A DNA stretch of 35,446 nt from Anaerolineae bacterium (GCA_014879665.1 JACSRP010000068.1:1-35446); one strand, 5' to 3'; counted from the stretch's first letter, positions 15,434 through 23,985 are shown. Notes: generated by a model not told the origin, from the letters alone. Numbers and translations are program-made.

Positions 15434-15492
15434 ATAACGGCGCTTTGTACACCGCCCTTACAGCCGGATGGATTCATCCTCCGGCATTATAG
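15434..15492 (+). pseudogene. SOS-promoter small ORF, 3' part beyond the IS
   Basis: Joined to the T at 13752, this piece reads Y-N-G-A-L-Y-T-A-L-T-A-G-W-I-H-P-P-A-L and stops at TAG (15490-15492). The frame stays open for 18 codons past the join, which supports one original ORF of 33 codons. It holds an imperfect hairpin (15463-15485, GCCGGA/TCCGGC). From 15493 to 15560 nothing else is recognised. Confidence 0.5.
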
Positions 15493-15560
15493 GCGCATCC
15501 TAATGTTGCGCCCACTGATATCCTCTCGCCCCCTACATCTTTAACCCCTCACTTTGCGGC

Positions 15561-15589
15561 TTGCGCGACCTGTATCGCGCCCCTAGAAT
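15561..15589 (+). promoter_or_regulatory. argS promoter
   Basis: TTGCGC (15561-15566), a 17-base spacer and TAGAAT (15584-15589) give a good sigma70-type match, with the start predicted near 15596. That leaves a leader of about 59 bases before argS. Confidence 0.55.
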
Positions 15590-15598
15590 CTGCCTTCA

Positions 15599-15637
15599 AT
15601 GAGTATGACTGTGGTGAGGTTGGTATCTTAACCAACC
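15599..15637 (+). promoter_or_regulatory. argS leader: 10-codon ORF overlapping a hairpin
   Basis: An ATG at 15599 opens the peptide MSMTVVRLVS, ending at TAA 15629-15631. A perfect hairpin GGTTGGT-ATCTTA-ACCAACC spans 15618-15637, just before the argS Shine-Dalgarno. The single Arg codon (AGG, 15617-15619) sits at the base of the stem. The predicted transcript start is about 3 bases before the ATG, so the leader could be translated without a ribosome site. A regulatory role is inferred only. Confidence 0.35.
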
Positions 15638-15654
15638 GTGTGAGGAGATACCCC

Positions 15655-17370
15655 GTGATTGTTGTCACCCGCGAAATGAGCCGGTTAGTGCGCGAAGCGC
15701 TGCAAGCGGCGCAAACTGCCGGAAAAATACCTGAATTTGATCTTGATGGTGTGGATGCTCGCGCCAGTAAACGGGCTGAACAGGGCGATTACAGCGCCGC
15801 TTTAATGCCTTTTGCCCGCTCAGCGCGCATCTCCCCCTTGCAGCTTGCGCAGATAGCGGTGGAATATCTGCCTGAGGCTGAGTCTGTGAGCCGGGCGGAG
15901 GCAGTTGCGCCGGGATATGTTAATCTATTCTTGAGCGAAGATTGGCTGCGATCTCAGCTAGAAGCTATTTATACTGAAGCGGACGATCTCTATCGCTTGC
16001 AAATTGGGCAGGGCAAACGCGCTCAAGTGGAGTTTGTCAGCGCCAATCCCACCGCTCCGCTTCATATTGGCCGCAGCCGCGGCGCTGTCGTTGGCGATAC
16101 GATGGCTCGCCTGTTGGAAGCTGCTGGCTATGACGTTCAGCGCGAATACTACTTTAACAATGCCGGCGCGCAGATGCGTAATCTTGGAAACAGCTTGCGT
16201 ATTCGCTATTTGGAGGCATTAGGGCAAACTGTTGACCTGATCGATTCTGAGCGCGAAACCTTCTATCAGGGGGAATATCTACGCGATTTCGCCCATGAAC
16301 TAGCCTTAGAAAAAGGCGATGCGTGGGTGAATGAAGATTATCAGGTGTTCAAAGCCTATGCCGAGCAAAAGATGTTCGAGATGATCAAGGCGACTCTCAA
16401 TCGTGTAGATATTCATCACGACATCTTTTTTAACGAAAACTCACTCTATGAAAGCGGCGCTATCTGGGAAGTGCTGGAGGAACTGGATCGGCGCGGCTAC
16501 GTTTATAAAGCTGCGAAATCGGCAGTTTCTGACCAACAAGGTGATGACGAGGAGTCCGGGGGCAAGGCTGAAGCGACATGGTTCCGTAGTTCGAATTTTG
16601 GCGATAGTAAAGATCGCGTGCTGGTCAAGAGCAGCGGAGAACCAACCTATACGCTTCCGGATATTGCCTATCATAAAGATAAACTGGATCGAGGGTTCGA
16701 TCTCTTGATCAATGTGCTTGGCGCCGATCACTACACCCAATATCAGGTGGTCCGTTCAGGTATTCAAGCGTTAGAGATGGATGCTTCAAAGATTCACGTG
16801 ATCATTGTGCAGTTAGTCGCCATTTTGCGCGGCGGCGAAGCGGTACGCATGAGTTCCCGCAAAGGTGATTTTGAAACGCTCGACGATCTCATTGATCAGA
16901 CCAGCGCCGATGCCGTTCGCTACATGCTTTTAGCCCGTAGTTCCGATACGCATCTTAACTTTGACCTCGATCTGGCGATCAAAAAATCAACCGAGAATCC
17001 GGTCTATTACATTCAATATGCGCATGTGCGCTGTGCCGGCATTTTCCGTGAGGCGGTGGCGCGTGGGGTGCGCGTGCAAAATCCTGATCTGAACTTACTA
17101 GGGGAACCTGAGCTGAAGTTTCTCCGTAAAGTGCTGGAGCTTGGCGAGACAATTGAACTTTCAGCATCGGCGTTTGAGCCGCATCGAATCGCCTTTTATG
17201 CATTAGAACTGGCCAACGCCTTTCATCCCATTTTTGACAATGTGCGCGTGCTGGCTAGTGATGTTGATCCTGCTGTGGCGCAGGCGCGTTTGTATTTCTT
17301 TGGCGCCGCGCAAATTGTATTTCGGCGGGTGCTGCATTTGATGGGGATGACTACGCCCGAAGTCATGTGA
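15655..17370 (+). CDS. argS: Arginyl-tRNA synthetase
   Basis: 571 aa; charges tRNA-Arg with arginine in the cytoplasm. The N-terminal Add-1-like domain ends near 'VAPGYVNLFLSEDWL'. The class I catalytic core has the HIGH motif as HIGR (about 137-140, PTAPLHIGRSRGAVVG), 'REYYFNNAGAQMRNLG', and the KMSKS site as MSSRK ('GEAVRMSSRKGDFETLDDLID'). The C-terminal DALR anticodon domain begins 'NPVYYIQYAHVRCAGIFREA'. The GTG at 15655 has GAGGAG 7 bases upstream, so it is chosen over the GTG at 15640 and the ATG at 15676. It has its own promoter, with the IS just upstream. The interval from its stop to dcd (17371-17494) shows nothing notable. Confidence 0.96.
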   Translation: MIVVTREMSRLVREALQAAQTAGKIPEFDLDGVDARASKRAEQGDYSAALMPFARSARISPLQLAQIAVEYLPEAESVSRAEAVAPGYVNLFLSEDWLRSQLEAIYTEADDLYRLQIGQGKRAQVEFVSANPTAPLHIGRSRGAVVGDTMARLLEAAGYDVQREYYFNNAGAQMRNLGNSLRIRYLEALGQTVDLIDSERETFYQGEYLRDFAHELALEKGDAWVNEDYQVFKAYAEQKMFEMIKATLNRVDIHHDIFFNENSLYESGAIWEVLEELDRRGYVYKAAKSAVSDQQGDDEESGGKAEATWFRSSNFGDSKDRVLVKSSGEPTYTLPDIAYHKDKLDRGFDLLINVLGADHYTQYQVVRSGIQALEMDASKIHVIIVQLVAILRGGEAVRMSSRKGDFETLDDLIDQTSADAVRYMLLARSSDTHLNFDLDLAIKKSTENPVYYIQYAHVRCAGIFREAVARGVRVQNPDLNLLGEPELKFLRKVLELGETIELSASAFEPHRIAFYALELANAFHPIFDNVRVLASDVDPAVAQARLYFFGAAQIVFRRVLHLMGMTTPEVM

Positions 17371-17494
17371 CGCACCTTAACCGAACAAGACTTTCTTTCT
17401 TTAGTGTCCCTTGCCTCAGCGCTAGGGGCTAGAACTTTTGCCTAACGCCATAATCGTTGTTTGATCGATATTTGCATGCATAAGGATGGAACTC

Positions 17495-18049
17495 ATGGGA
17501 ATAAAGCCTGATCATTGGATACGTAAGATGGCGCTCGAACACGGTATGATTGAACCCTTCGTCGAAAATCAGGTGCGCGAAGGCGTAATTAGCTTCGGGT
17601 TGTCATCCTATGGCTACGATATGCGCGTCGCCGATGAATATAAAGTATTCACCAATGTTTATTCGGCTGTCGTAGATCCAAAGAATTTCTCACCGCAGTC
17701 GTTTGTAGATATTCAAACCGACAACTGCATTATTCCCCCCAACTCATTCGTGCTGGCGCGTTCAGTCGAATATTTTCGCGTTCCCCGCACCGTTCTCTGT
17801 GTCTGTTTGGGGAAATCCACTTATGCTCGTTCGGGGCTAGTGGTCAACGTGACTCCATTTGAGCCGGAATGGGAAGGTTATGTCACCATCGAGATCAGCA
17901 ACACCACGCCATTACCTGCGAAAGTCTATTCTAATGAGGGCGTTTCACAGGTGTTATTTTTTGAGGGTGACGATGCTTGCGAAGTGTCATATTTGGATCG
18001 CAAAGGTAAATATCAGGGTCAGCGCGGCGTGACCCCGCCAAGACTCTAA
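17495..18049 (+). CDS. dcd: dCTP deaminase
   Basis: 184 aa, normal size. It deaminates dCTP to dUTP (some homologues go on to dUMP) in dTMP supply. Family marks: '[15 protein letters not shown]', '[21 protein letters not shown]', '[31 protein letters not shown]' (in parts; it holds the nucleotide-binding and catalytic Glu region) and '[12 protein letters not shown]'. The chosen ATG has AAGGA 8 bases upstream; the ATG at 17486 overlaps that site and would add only MEL. It ends 39 bases from the convergent guanylate-kinase-like gene with no clear terminator between. Confidence 0.95.
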   Translation: MGIKPDHWIRKMALEHGMIEPFVENQVREGVISFGLSSYGYDMRVADEYKVFTNVYSAVVDPKNFSPQSFVDIQTDNCIIPPNSFVLARSVEYFRVPRTVLCVCLGKSTYARSGLVVNVTPFEPEWEGYVTIEISNTTPLPAKVYSNEGVSQVLFFEGDDACEVSYLDRKGKYQGQRGVTPPRL

Positions 18050-18075
18050 GACCCAGCGAATTAAGCCCCTAGCGA

Positions 18076-18090
18076 CTCTGTGGTTCAATC
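18076..18090 (-). repeat. Dispersed 'ACCACAGAG' repeat, short fragment
   Basis: GATTGAACCACAGAG on the minus strand is a 15-base exact match to the start of the copy at 32848. It begins right at the stop codon of the guanylate-kinase-like gene. Confidence 0.5.
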
Positions 18091-19099
18091 ATGCAGTCGC
18101 TTCTTCGGGTGCTCCGTTACGCCAGCGGTAACCTTGGGGAAGTTCCGGTTTCACATCTAGATCGTAGCGGTAATGATAAACAGCAGCCTCAACCCCATCT
18201 GCCAGCACTTTTGCAGAGAGATAGTTGGGCGGTTGAAAGCCATCATCGGCTTCAAAGTGATGCTGCCAATGCCCCATATGCGCGCTGTCTCCCAGAATTT
18301 CTCTTAATCCCCGTTCGGCGGCGCGTTGTGGTAATTCATCGGCTAGAAGCTTGAATGTTGGCGCTTCTCCGCTGTGCTCATCAATCAATTCGCCGTGCGG
18401 CGCATGAATGTGTAACTGGGACATGATTTGCATTTCCAACCGGGGCGCTTGCTCAATAGAGGCGCGCTGGTTGGTAATTTCGCTCTGGATGATCTGGATC
18501 AAGGTGCTGGCAGCAGCAGAATGTGAGTCGTTCAAAATGTTGTAGCGGCATGAAGGCGTATAAGCAAATTCCTGCGGCGCGCGCAGTAACCGCCGGCTGG
18601 TTTCAGGCAGTGATTCGCCGCGCCCTGAAAGCAGCCGGCGAAGAAGCTCGCTTATGCCGGGCGGCGTAATGAAGATAGTGATCACATTCGTGGGGTAGGC
18701 ATCATCGGCGGCTTGCGCGCCCAGATAGTCAACATCAGCAATGATGTTTTCGTCGCTTGCCAGCGCTAATTCAATCTGGCCTCGCAGCATGCCGTAGTAG
18801 CGCCCATGCCGGTGTAGGAACTGCCATTCCAACAGCGCATTAGTTCGGATCAACTCCTGAAAATATTCGGTGCTAACGAAGTAATGTTCGCGGCCTTCTT
18901 CTTCCCCTGAGCGAATAGTTCGGGTGGTGGCTGTGGGCATCTGTCGTAAACCCGGTATCGCTTCGATTGCGGCAGCCATCAGGCTGTTTTTACCGCTTCC
19001 GGTAGGCCCCACTAAAATGAAGAAATGACCGGTGAACTTGTTTGGCACTGGAGTCACAGAGGTATCCCGAAATGATTTATCACGTGAATGAATTAGCAC
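18089..19099 (-). CDS. Guanylate kinase-like protein with unknown C-terminal domain
   Basis: 336 aa against about 200 for a plain guanylate kinase. The kinase domain (about 24-215) has the P-loop GPTGSGKNS (31-39), the GMP-binding 'TTRTIRSGEEEGREHYF' (about 58-74) and 'IIADVDYLGAQA'. The residue after the P-loop Lys is Asn where guanylate kinases have Ser/Thr; PhnN-type relatives have Asp there, so this may be a modified kinase. Residues about 220-336 form an extra domain rich in His ('LHIHAPHGELIDEHSG', 'GHWQHHFEADDGFQPPNYLS') that I do not recognise. The start is a GTG with no clear ribosome site; another in-frame GTG lies 14 codons in. It may be a fusion enzyme rather than the essential Gmk. 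Confidence 0.75.
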   Translation of the reverse strand: MLIHSRDKSFRDTSVTPVPNKFTGHFFILVGPTGSGKNSLMAAAIEAIPGLRQMPTATTRTIRSGEEEGREHYFVSTEYFQELIRTNALLEWQFLHRHGRYYGMLRGQIELALASDENIIADVDYLGAQAADDAYPTNVITIFITPPGISELLRRLLSGRGESLPETSRRLLRAPQEFAYTPSCRYNILNDSHSAAASTLIQIIQSEITNQRASIEQAPRLEMQIMSQLHIHAPHGELIDEHSGEAPTFKLLADELPQRAAERGLREILGDSAHMGHWQHHFEADDGFQPPNYLSAKVLADGVEAAVYHYRYDLDVKPELPQGYRWRNGAPEEATA

Positions 19100-19120
19100 G
19101 CAAGTTTAACAGTTTTGAAG

Positions 19121-19152
19121 CTGCTTTCGCATAATCAATTTGCGGAAAGCAG
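19121..19152 (-). other. Hairpin in the leader of the guanylate kinase-like gene
   Basis: CTGCTTTCGCA (19121-19131) pairs with TGCGGAAAGCAG (19141-19152) over 11 bp with one bulge and a 9-base loop. It lies between the terminator of the giant adhesin gene and the GTG at 19099, with no T run. Its role is unknown. Confidence 0.4.
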
Positions 19153-19173
19153 GGCAATCGTAGCGAATCGGGC

Positions 19174-19214
19174 GAATACAAAACAACAGGGCGCATAGTA
19201 TTGCGCCCTGTTGT
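19174..19214 (-). terminator. Strong rho-independent terminator of the giant pilin-like gene
   Basis: A perfect 13-bp stem ACAACAGGGCGCA/TGCGCCCTGTTGT (19183-19214) with a 6-base loop is followed on the minus strand by TTTTGTATTC. It lies 28 bases after the stop of the 1532-residue gene. Confidence 0.9.
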
Positions 19215-19241
19215 CAGCTTACATTTTAACCGCAGTCTTGC

Positions 19242-22200
19242 CTAATCCTCAATCAGCACACTGCCAACCCACACGCTGTCTCCGGTTGTTCCGCCGCCTG
19301 CGCCTCGCGTATCTAATCTAAATCGGAAGGTGAATAGCGATGTGTGATAGGCGGCCGGGATACTAAAACTGCGTGTCTGCCAGTTGGATGGCGGTAGGAT
19401 AGATCCACTGCTTAGTGTGCCATTGACAGTACCCCAGGTGAACCCGCCATCGGCTGAAAATTGTAGTTGGAAGTTTGTGCTGCCGGCGAGGTCATAGTAA
19501 CGCTCATAAGTGAACTGTGGGCTGGTAGTCCCTGACAGGTCAATGACGCCGTTGAGCATAACCGAAGAGTAACCATAGTTGGCCGAATTAACTGTGGTAT
19601 AACCGAGCGTGTTATCACCAGTCCCACCGGGGGCTGATCCCGGCGTGTTCGGGCTGTCGGTGGCTGAGTTCGCGCTTGCTGAGACGATACTCAGGGAAAG
19701 TCGTGCGTCTCCAGTATTCTCGTAATAGCTCAAAAGTAGATTACGAGTGATATCGGTGGGGCTGTTAACCGTGAAGGTCGAATAAATTAATCTCGCCCCA
19801 TGATCGCTCCAATCATTGATGATGATGCCAGCAGGATCTGCCCCATAGGAGCTGTCGGCAATATCAGTGCCGTTCGCATCATCAATTTCCAGCATCACGC
19901 CATCATCGGCGATTGCGTATACGCGGTAAGTCTGGCCTGCGGTGAGCGTCACCGGCCGTACCCAGCGGGCAGCCCAACTATTATTCCATTCGCTGCCCGG
20001 CGTATATCCAGAACCATAGCCCGCTTCGGGCTGCGGGCGGTTGGTGTTCAACCATTCGACCACATCAAAAGAGGGCGTGTCTGGCATCATCCCGGTAACC
20101 AGCGCGCTCATGCCATCAAGCGCGAGGCCAACTGCCTGCTGATTGTCGAGCATCGTATAGATGCTGTTCAGACCGCTGTTATTGCAAGCGACGCTGAAGG
20201 TTTCGCAGTTTACGAAGTAGCCATCCCAGGGCGCGCCCAGATACCACGAGTCGGTATTATTGGCGGAAACGTACTGCTGAGTTACACCCCAATGCCCTTC
20301 AAAAATCCAGGTGGGTGGATACGAAAATGTGTCTTCAAAGATATTCTGTGGCCCGGGGGCGAGCGTTGGTAATCCGGTAGAAATTCTGACGGCATCAATA
20401 TATTGCCCGTCGCTTTCTGTAGCGCCATCGGTGTTTAGCATAAAGCGAATACGGATGCGACTGCCGATATAACTACTCAGATTTACCCGGCTCAAAAACC
20501 ACGTGTCAATACGATCCGGCACGCCTGGTTGACTTGCCGTGACGTTTGTCCAGGCTCCCCAACCGGCGATTTTGTCGTAGCCCTGCGTGGTGTTGGCCGT
20601 GTTTTCTACGGATATCTGAACTTGCAGCGAATCTCCAGCGCCAATATTATAGCGGGTGAAGAAATCCAACGCTGGCGTGGTAGACGGATCGGTGCCGCGC
20701 ATATCTATGACCGGGCGGAACTCCAGGTAATAACGGGCATTCGGCTGGTAATTTCCCGTTGGAGATTCGGACATCGAGAAGCCGCCAGTGCGCGTAGTTG
20801 CGTTGGTAATATCCCATGTGCCACCGGCATGCCAGCGTTTAACCCATGTGGAATTCAGCGCCCCTAGATTGGGCAAGCGGGTTTCGATGTCATCTACGAG
20901 ATCATCATCGCCAGCACCTGTTACTACGCCTCCGAAAGGTGTCGCTCCCCAGAGACGGTGCACGTAGCCGCTTTCTTCGATGCGAATATCGTCAAGGTAA
21001 ATGCCGTCTTGTGCGGTACTGCCTGTGGTTGTAACGAATCTGACTCGCACACGAATATCATCATCAAGGCAGCCTTGCAGGTTTGCGCCGCCATCACATG
21101 CGTTTCCGATGATGCTGGTAGGCGCTGCGCCGTTATCCCAGAGCCATGAATTATCCCCGGTTGCCGCTCGCAGAGAATCAACTACTGCTTGCTGCAAGTT
21201 CACTTCGGCGCGCTCCCACGCATTTTGTATGCGCTGTGAACTGACGTTGTAGTTCCAAACTTGCTGCCATTGATTGGTTCGCGCCGTCCAGACATCAACA
21301 TAGAGGTTTACACCTTGCATGTCGCCGCGCCACATAAAGGACAGAATGGGCGAAACGGCAGCCGGCCTTGAATCCGGGTCGCCAACAGCTGGCCCGTTAT
21401 CCGGCGTGTCATTGAGCAGATCCATCGTGCGCTGCATTTCCATGGAGGTAGTTTGATTCACAGCAGAATAGCTACCGGTTGGCGTGTCTGCGAAGGCATT
21501 CCCTGAATTGCGGTATCCGCCAAAGACGGGCGCTGTTGTCGTCCAAACACCATCAGGGCCAACAGCAAACCAACGTTTACCGGAAGCACTGGCGTTTTCG
21601 GCGTTGTCGAGCATGGGATAGACTTCATAGACGAGGATATCTTCGCGTTCAATGCGAACATCGTCTATGTACCAGTCGGCGGAGGTGGAACCGCCGGGCG
21701 CGAGCGTGATTGCAAAGCGCAGGCGGAAAGGCTGGGTATCCCAGTTGGGAATCTCAGACAGATGTACCTTGATCCTGTGCATTGCAAGCGCGCTGCGGGT
21801 AGCGCCCGCATCATTCAACTCATTAGCAGCCGGCACGCTTCCGTTTAAGTTCAGCAGCAGGCCTTCATTCGGGATAATCTGCCAGTTATCGGGCGTTCCA
21901 GACGTATCATCAAGCGGATCACGGGTATATTGAATGGACAGACTTGCCACGTTACTGCTGACATTAAACGCTTGCCAGAACGTCAACATCGGTGAGCCGG
22001 TGTCGCCCTCATAGTCAACGACTGGCATTGCTGAATTTCCAGTCGTTATATCTATCGGGGAACGCAGCTCAAGATAATGGACTCTTTGTTGAGGCGCAGT
22101 CGTGCCGCTTCCCGCGCTTTGCGGGATATTTGTGCCGGGGCTGGCATCCCAACCGGTTCCGGAGTTTGCGTTCGTCCCGGTGATATCCCAGCGGTAGTTT

Positions 22201-23840
22201 TCGGTGGTGCTGGGGCCGGCAATTTCGCGGGTATAGACGGAGTCAGCATTGAAGATGAAATCCGCCATCTGGCTGCGTGAATTCAAATCCCAAGCATTAT
22301 CTACCGTGAACGTTTGGCCGGGATTTAGATCCGCCAGCACCTGCAAATCGTCAATGTTCCAGCGCACGTTGCCTGAAGCCGGACTGTAAAGCTGGAAGCG
22401 GAAGGTGACTTGCTGGATAGCCGGGTTCAGCCCGATCGCAGCCAAATTGCTTAAATCAATCTGATTGCGAGTCCAATTGTAGTTGGCGGTAGAGCCGTTT
22501 CTTATCGCAAGTGTTTGCCATGTGGCTGCTGCCCGGTCGAAGAAACCGTTGACATCGGTTGTGTAATTGGCGATCTGGATTGAGGCGACTACGCCGCTGT
22601 TGGCGCTGAAATCCCAGACATCCCACCACGAGAGTTTAGGGCTGGATACACTTGAAAGATCAACGGCGCCGCGCAGTTCAAGGGTGCAAGTTTGCCCCGC
22701 CGGCCAATTGGTGGTGCCGGTATTGCCGTTTTCATCCCAGACGGAGGCGCTAGAACCGCTGTAGATGGCGCTGTTTGCGACATCGCTTAGATTCAGCCAA
22801 TTGCAATTCACACCAACCGGGCTGTCATCGGGGTTATCCTGTGCCCGCTGGATGGCGACGGTTAAGCGGGCATTGCCGCTGGTATCCCGAAACCAGACTT
22901 CAAAGGTGTGGGTTCCAGCGGCGAAATCATAATCGAGGAATCCGCTGGCAGTCTGTTCGGCGTTTATGGCGGTGCCATCCACGATGAACTGCACTCTATC
23001 ACTGCTTGTGAGCGTATAGGTAATACGAACCCGCTCGCTGACCGGCACGATGAAGGCTTTTACATATTTGACTGAGAAATTAGTAGTGCCAACGGGGAAG
23101 CCCGGCACATTTGAGGGGGCATTGCCGGGGCTGCCTCCGCCCCAGTTATAGTCAATTACGCCATTACTGGCGACATATTCAGTATTTGTATACTGCGTGC
23201 CAGTGTAATTAGTACCCGTGAAGTAGGTGGCTGCCCACTGCCCCCCGCCAACTGAGAAAGTGTTATCTAAACGCCACCATTCCGGCTTATCAGCAAGATC
23301 AGCATGCGGCACATTAAAGACGATATCATCCGGCGTTGCAGGTGGCCCGGGGGTATAGGTATTGGTGTGCGTTGGCGTAAATGTTTCCGTTGGCGTGTGG
23401 GTGTGCGTCTGCGTAGGGGTGTGCGTAGGCGTAGGCGTATCCGTATCTGCATTCGGTTCAACCGAGCTTTCAGGCCCGGAATCCCTTGGTGTAGGGAAGG
23501 GTGTTTCGCGCTGCGGGTTATTACGAAGAAAATCAACGGTTGCCCAGAAGGCGGCAGCCTGCCCCTGAATGAGCGGGCACGGTATGGGGGGGCCATCAGG
23601 GTCTTCCGGGTTCGGGCAAAATTCCAGATTTGCGCGATCCTGACCGATGATATTGAAGATGACATTGCTAAAGATATTTGCCATTGCGGGACCAGTGGCC
23701 GCAAGCGTGATACCGGCTGCGACTGCAACCAGAATCAGAATGAGCGCATATTCAACCAGCGCCTGCCCGGATCGTACGCTCAATTTACTGCGCCGGACTG
23801 CATTCTGACGTATCTGATCTTTTAGCTGGATGTTCGCCAT
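19242..23840 (-). CDS. Giant surface protein: Flp-pilin-like N-terminus, PA14 and beta-sandwich modules
   Basis: 1532 aa. Residues about 24-65 (RSGQALVEYALILILVAVAA and on) match the hydrophobic helix of Flp/TadE-type pilins, including the Gly-x-x-x-x-Glu-Tyr context where prepilin peptidase cuts. A Thr/Pro/His stalk (about 132-165) follows. Then comes a PA14-like module (about 186-335, 'WAATYFTGTNYTGTQY', 'VDGTAINAEQ'), four beta-sandwich modules (about 345-505, 550-735, 755-955, 1005-1155) and a second PA14-like region (about 1270-1390, 'YRVYAIADDGVMLEIDD'). A fifth sandwich runs to the end (about 1420-1532). The first four sandwiches end in related strands: WNIDDLQV, WYIDDVRIE, IYLDDIRIEE, QYIDAVRIS. 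A pilus-tip or anchored adhesin binding glycans is inferred. The ATG at 23840 has GAGG 10 bases upstream. The gene stands alone with its own terminator. Confidence 0.85.
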   Translation of the reverse strand: MANIQLKDQIRQNAVRRSKLSVRSGQALVEYALILILVAVAAGITLAATGPAMANIFSNVIFNIIGQDRANLEFCPNPEDPDGPPIPCPLIQGQAAAFWATVDFLRNNPQRETPFPTPRDSGPESSVEPNADTDTPTPTHTPTQTHTHTPTETFTPTHTNTYTPGPPATPDDIVFNVPHADLADKPEWWRLDNTFSVGGGQWAATYFTGTNYTGTQYTNTEYVASNGVIDYNWGGGSPGNAPSNVPGFPVGTTNFSVKYVKAFIVPVSERVRITYTLTSSDRVQFIVDGTAINAEQTASGFLDYDFAAGTHTFEVWFRDTSGNARLTVAIQRAQDNPDDSPVGVNCNWLNLSDVANSAIYSGSSASVWDENGNTGTTNWPAGQTCTLELRGAVDLSSVSSPKLSWWDVWDFSANSGVVASIQIANYTTDVNGFFDRAAATWQTLAIRNGSTANYNWTRNQIDLSNLAAIGLNPAIQQVTFRFQLYSPASGNVRWNIDDLQVLADLNPGQTFTVDNAWDLNSRSQMADFIFNADSVYTREIAGPSTTENYRWDITGTNANSGTGWDASPGTNIPQSAGSGTTAPQQRVHYLELRSPIDITTGNSAMPVVDYEGDTGSPMLTFWQAFNVSSNVASLSIQYTRDPLDDTSGTPDNWQIIPNEGLLLNLNGSVPAANELNDAGATRSALAMHRIKVHLSEIPNWDTQPFRLRFAITLAPGGSTSADWYIDDVRIEREDILVYEVYPMLDNAENASASGKRWFAVGPDGVWTTTAPVFGGYRNSGNAFADTPTGSYSAVNQTTSMEMQRTMDLLNDTPDNGPAVGDPDSRPAAVSPILSFMWRGDMQGVNLYVDVWTARTNQWQQVWNYNVSSQRIQNAWERAEVNLQQAVVDSLRAATGDNSWLWDNGAAPTSIIGNACDGGANLQGCLDDDIRVRVRFVTTTGSTAQDGIYLDDIRIEESGYVHRLWGATPFGGVVTGAGDDDLVDDIETRLPNLGALNSTWVKRWHAGGTWDITNATTRTGGFSMSESPTGNYQPNARYYLEFRPVIDMRGTDPSTTPALDFFTRYNIGAGDSLQVQISVENTANTTQGYDKIAGWGAWTNVTASQPGVPDRIDTWFLSRVNLSSYIGSRIRIRFMLNTDGATESDGQYIDAVRISTGLPTLAPGPQNIFEDTFSYPPTWIFEGHWGVTQQYVSANNTDSWYLGAPWDGYFVNCETFSVACNNSGLNSIYTMLDNQQAVGLALDGMSALVTGMMPDTPSFDVVEWLNTNRPQPEAGYGSGYTPGSEWNNSWAARWVRPVTLTAGQTYRVYAIADDGVMLEIDDANGTDIADSSYGADPAGIIINDWSDHGARLIYSTFTVNSPTDITRNLLLSYYENTGDARLSLSIVSASANSATDSPNTPGSAPGGTGDNTLGYTTVNSANYGYSSVMLNGVIDLSGTTSPQFTYERYYDLAGSTNFQLQFSADGGFTWGTVNGTLSSGSILPPSNWQTRSFSIPAAYHTSLFTFRFRLDTRGAGGGTTGDSVWVGSVLIED

Positions 23841-23950
23841 TGGAATTTGACCTCGTCCTGAACCCACTCGCCCTGGCAGATTGATAGAATCTGCCTATTT
23901 CACCAAATCTTATGTTACCTGAGTCCTGAAAACTTTGAACCAAAGATTTG

Positions 23951-23978
23951 TGTATAAGTTGTTCAAACTCGTTTACAA
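23951..23978 (-). promoter_or_regulatory. Weak candidate promoter for the giant surface protein
   Basis: On the minus strand TTGTAA (23978-23973) lies 16 bases before TATACA (23956-23951), about 110 bases ahead of the ATG at 23840. Confidence 0.35.
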
Positions 23979-23985
23979 AAATACT

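Noticed and set aside
15493..15654. Open frame upstream of argS in the same frame, suggesting a longer ArgS
   Set aside because: It has no start codon before 15640, and the promoter, hairpin and ribosome site all point to the GTG at 15655.
23340..23470. Short-period GT-rich repeat that looks like a repeat array
   Set aside because: It is the coding DNA of the Thr/Pro stalk of the giant surface protein; the units are uneven and there are no spacers as in a CRISPR array.
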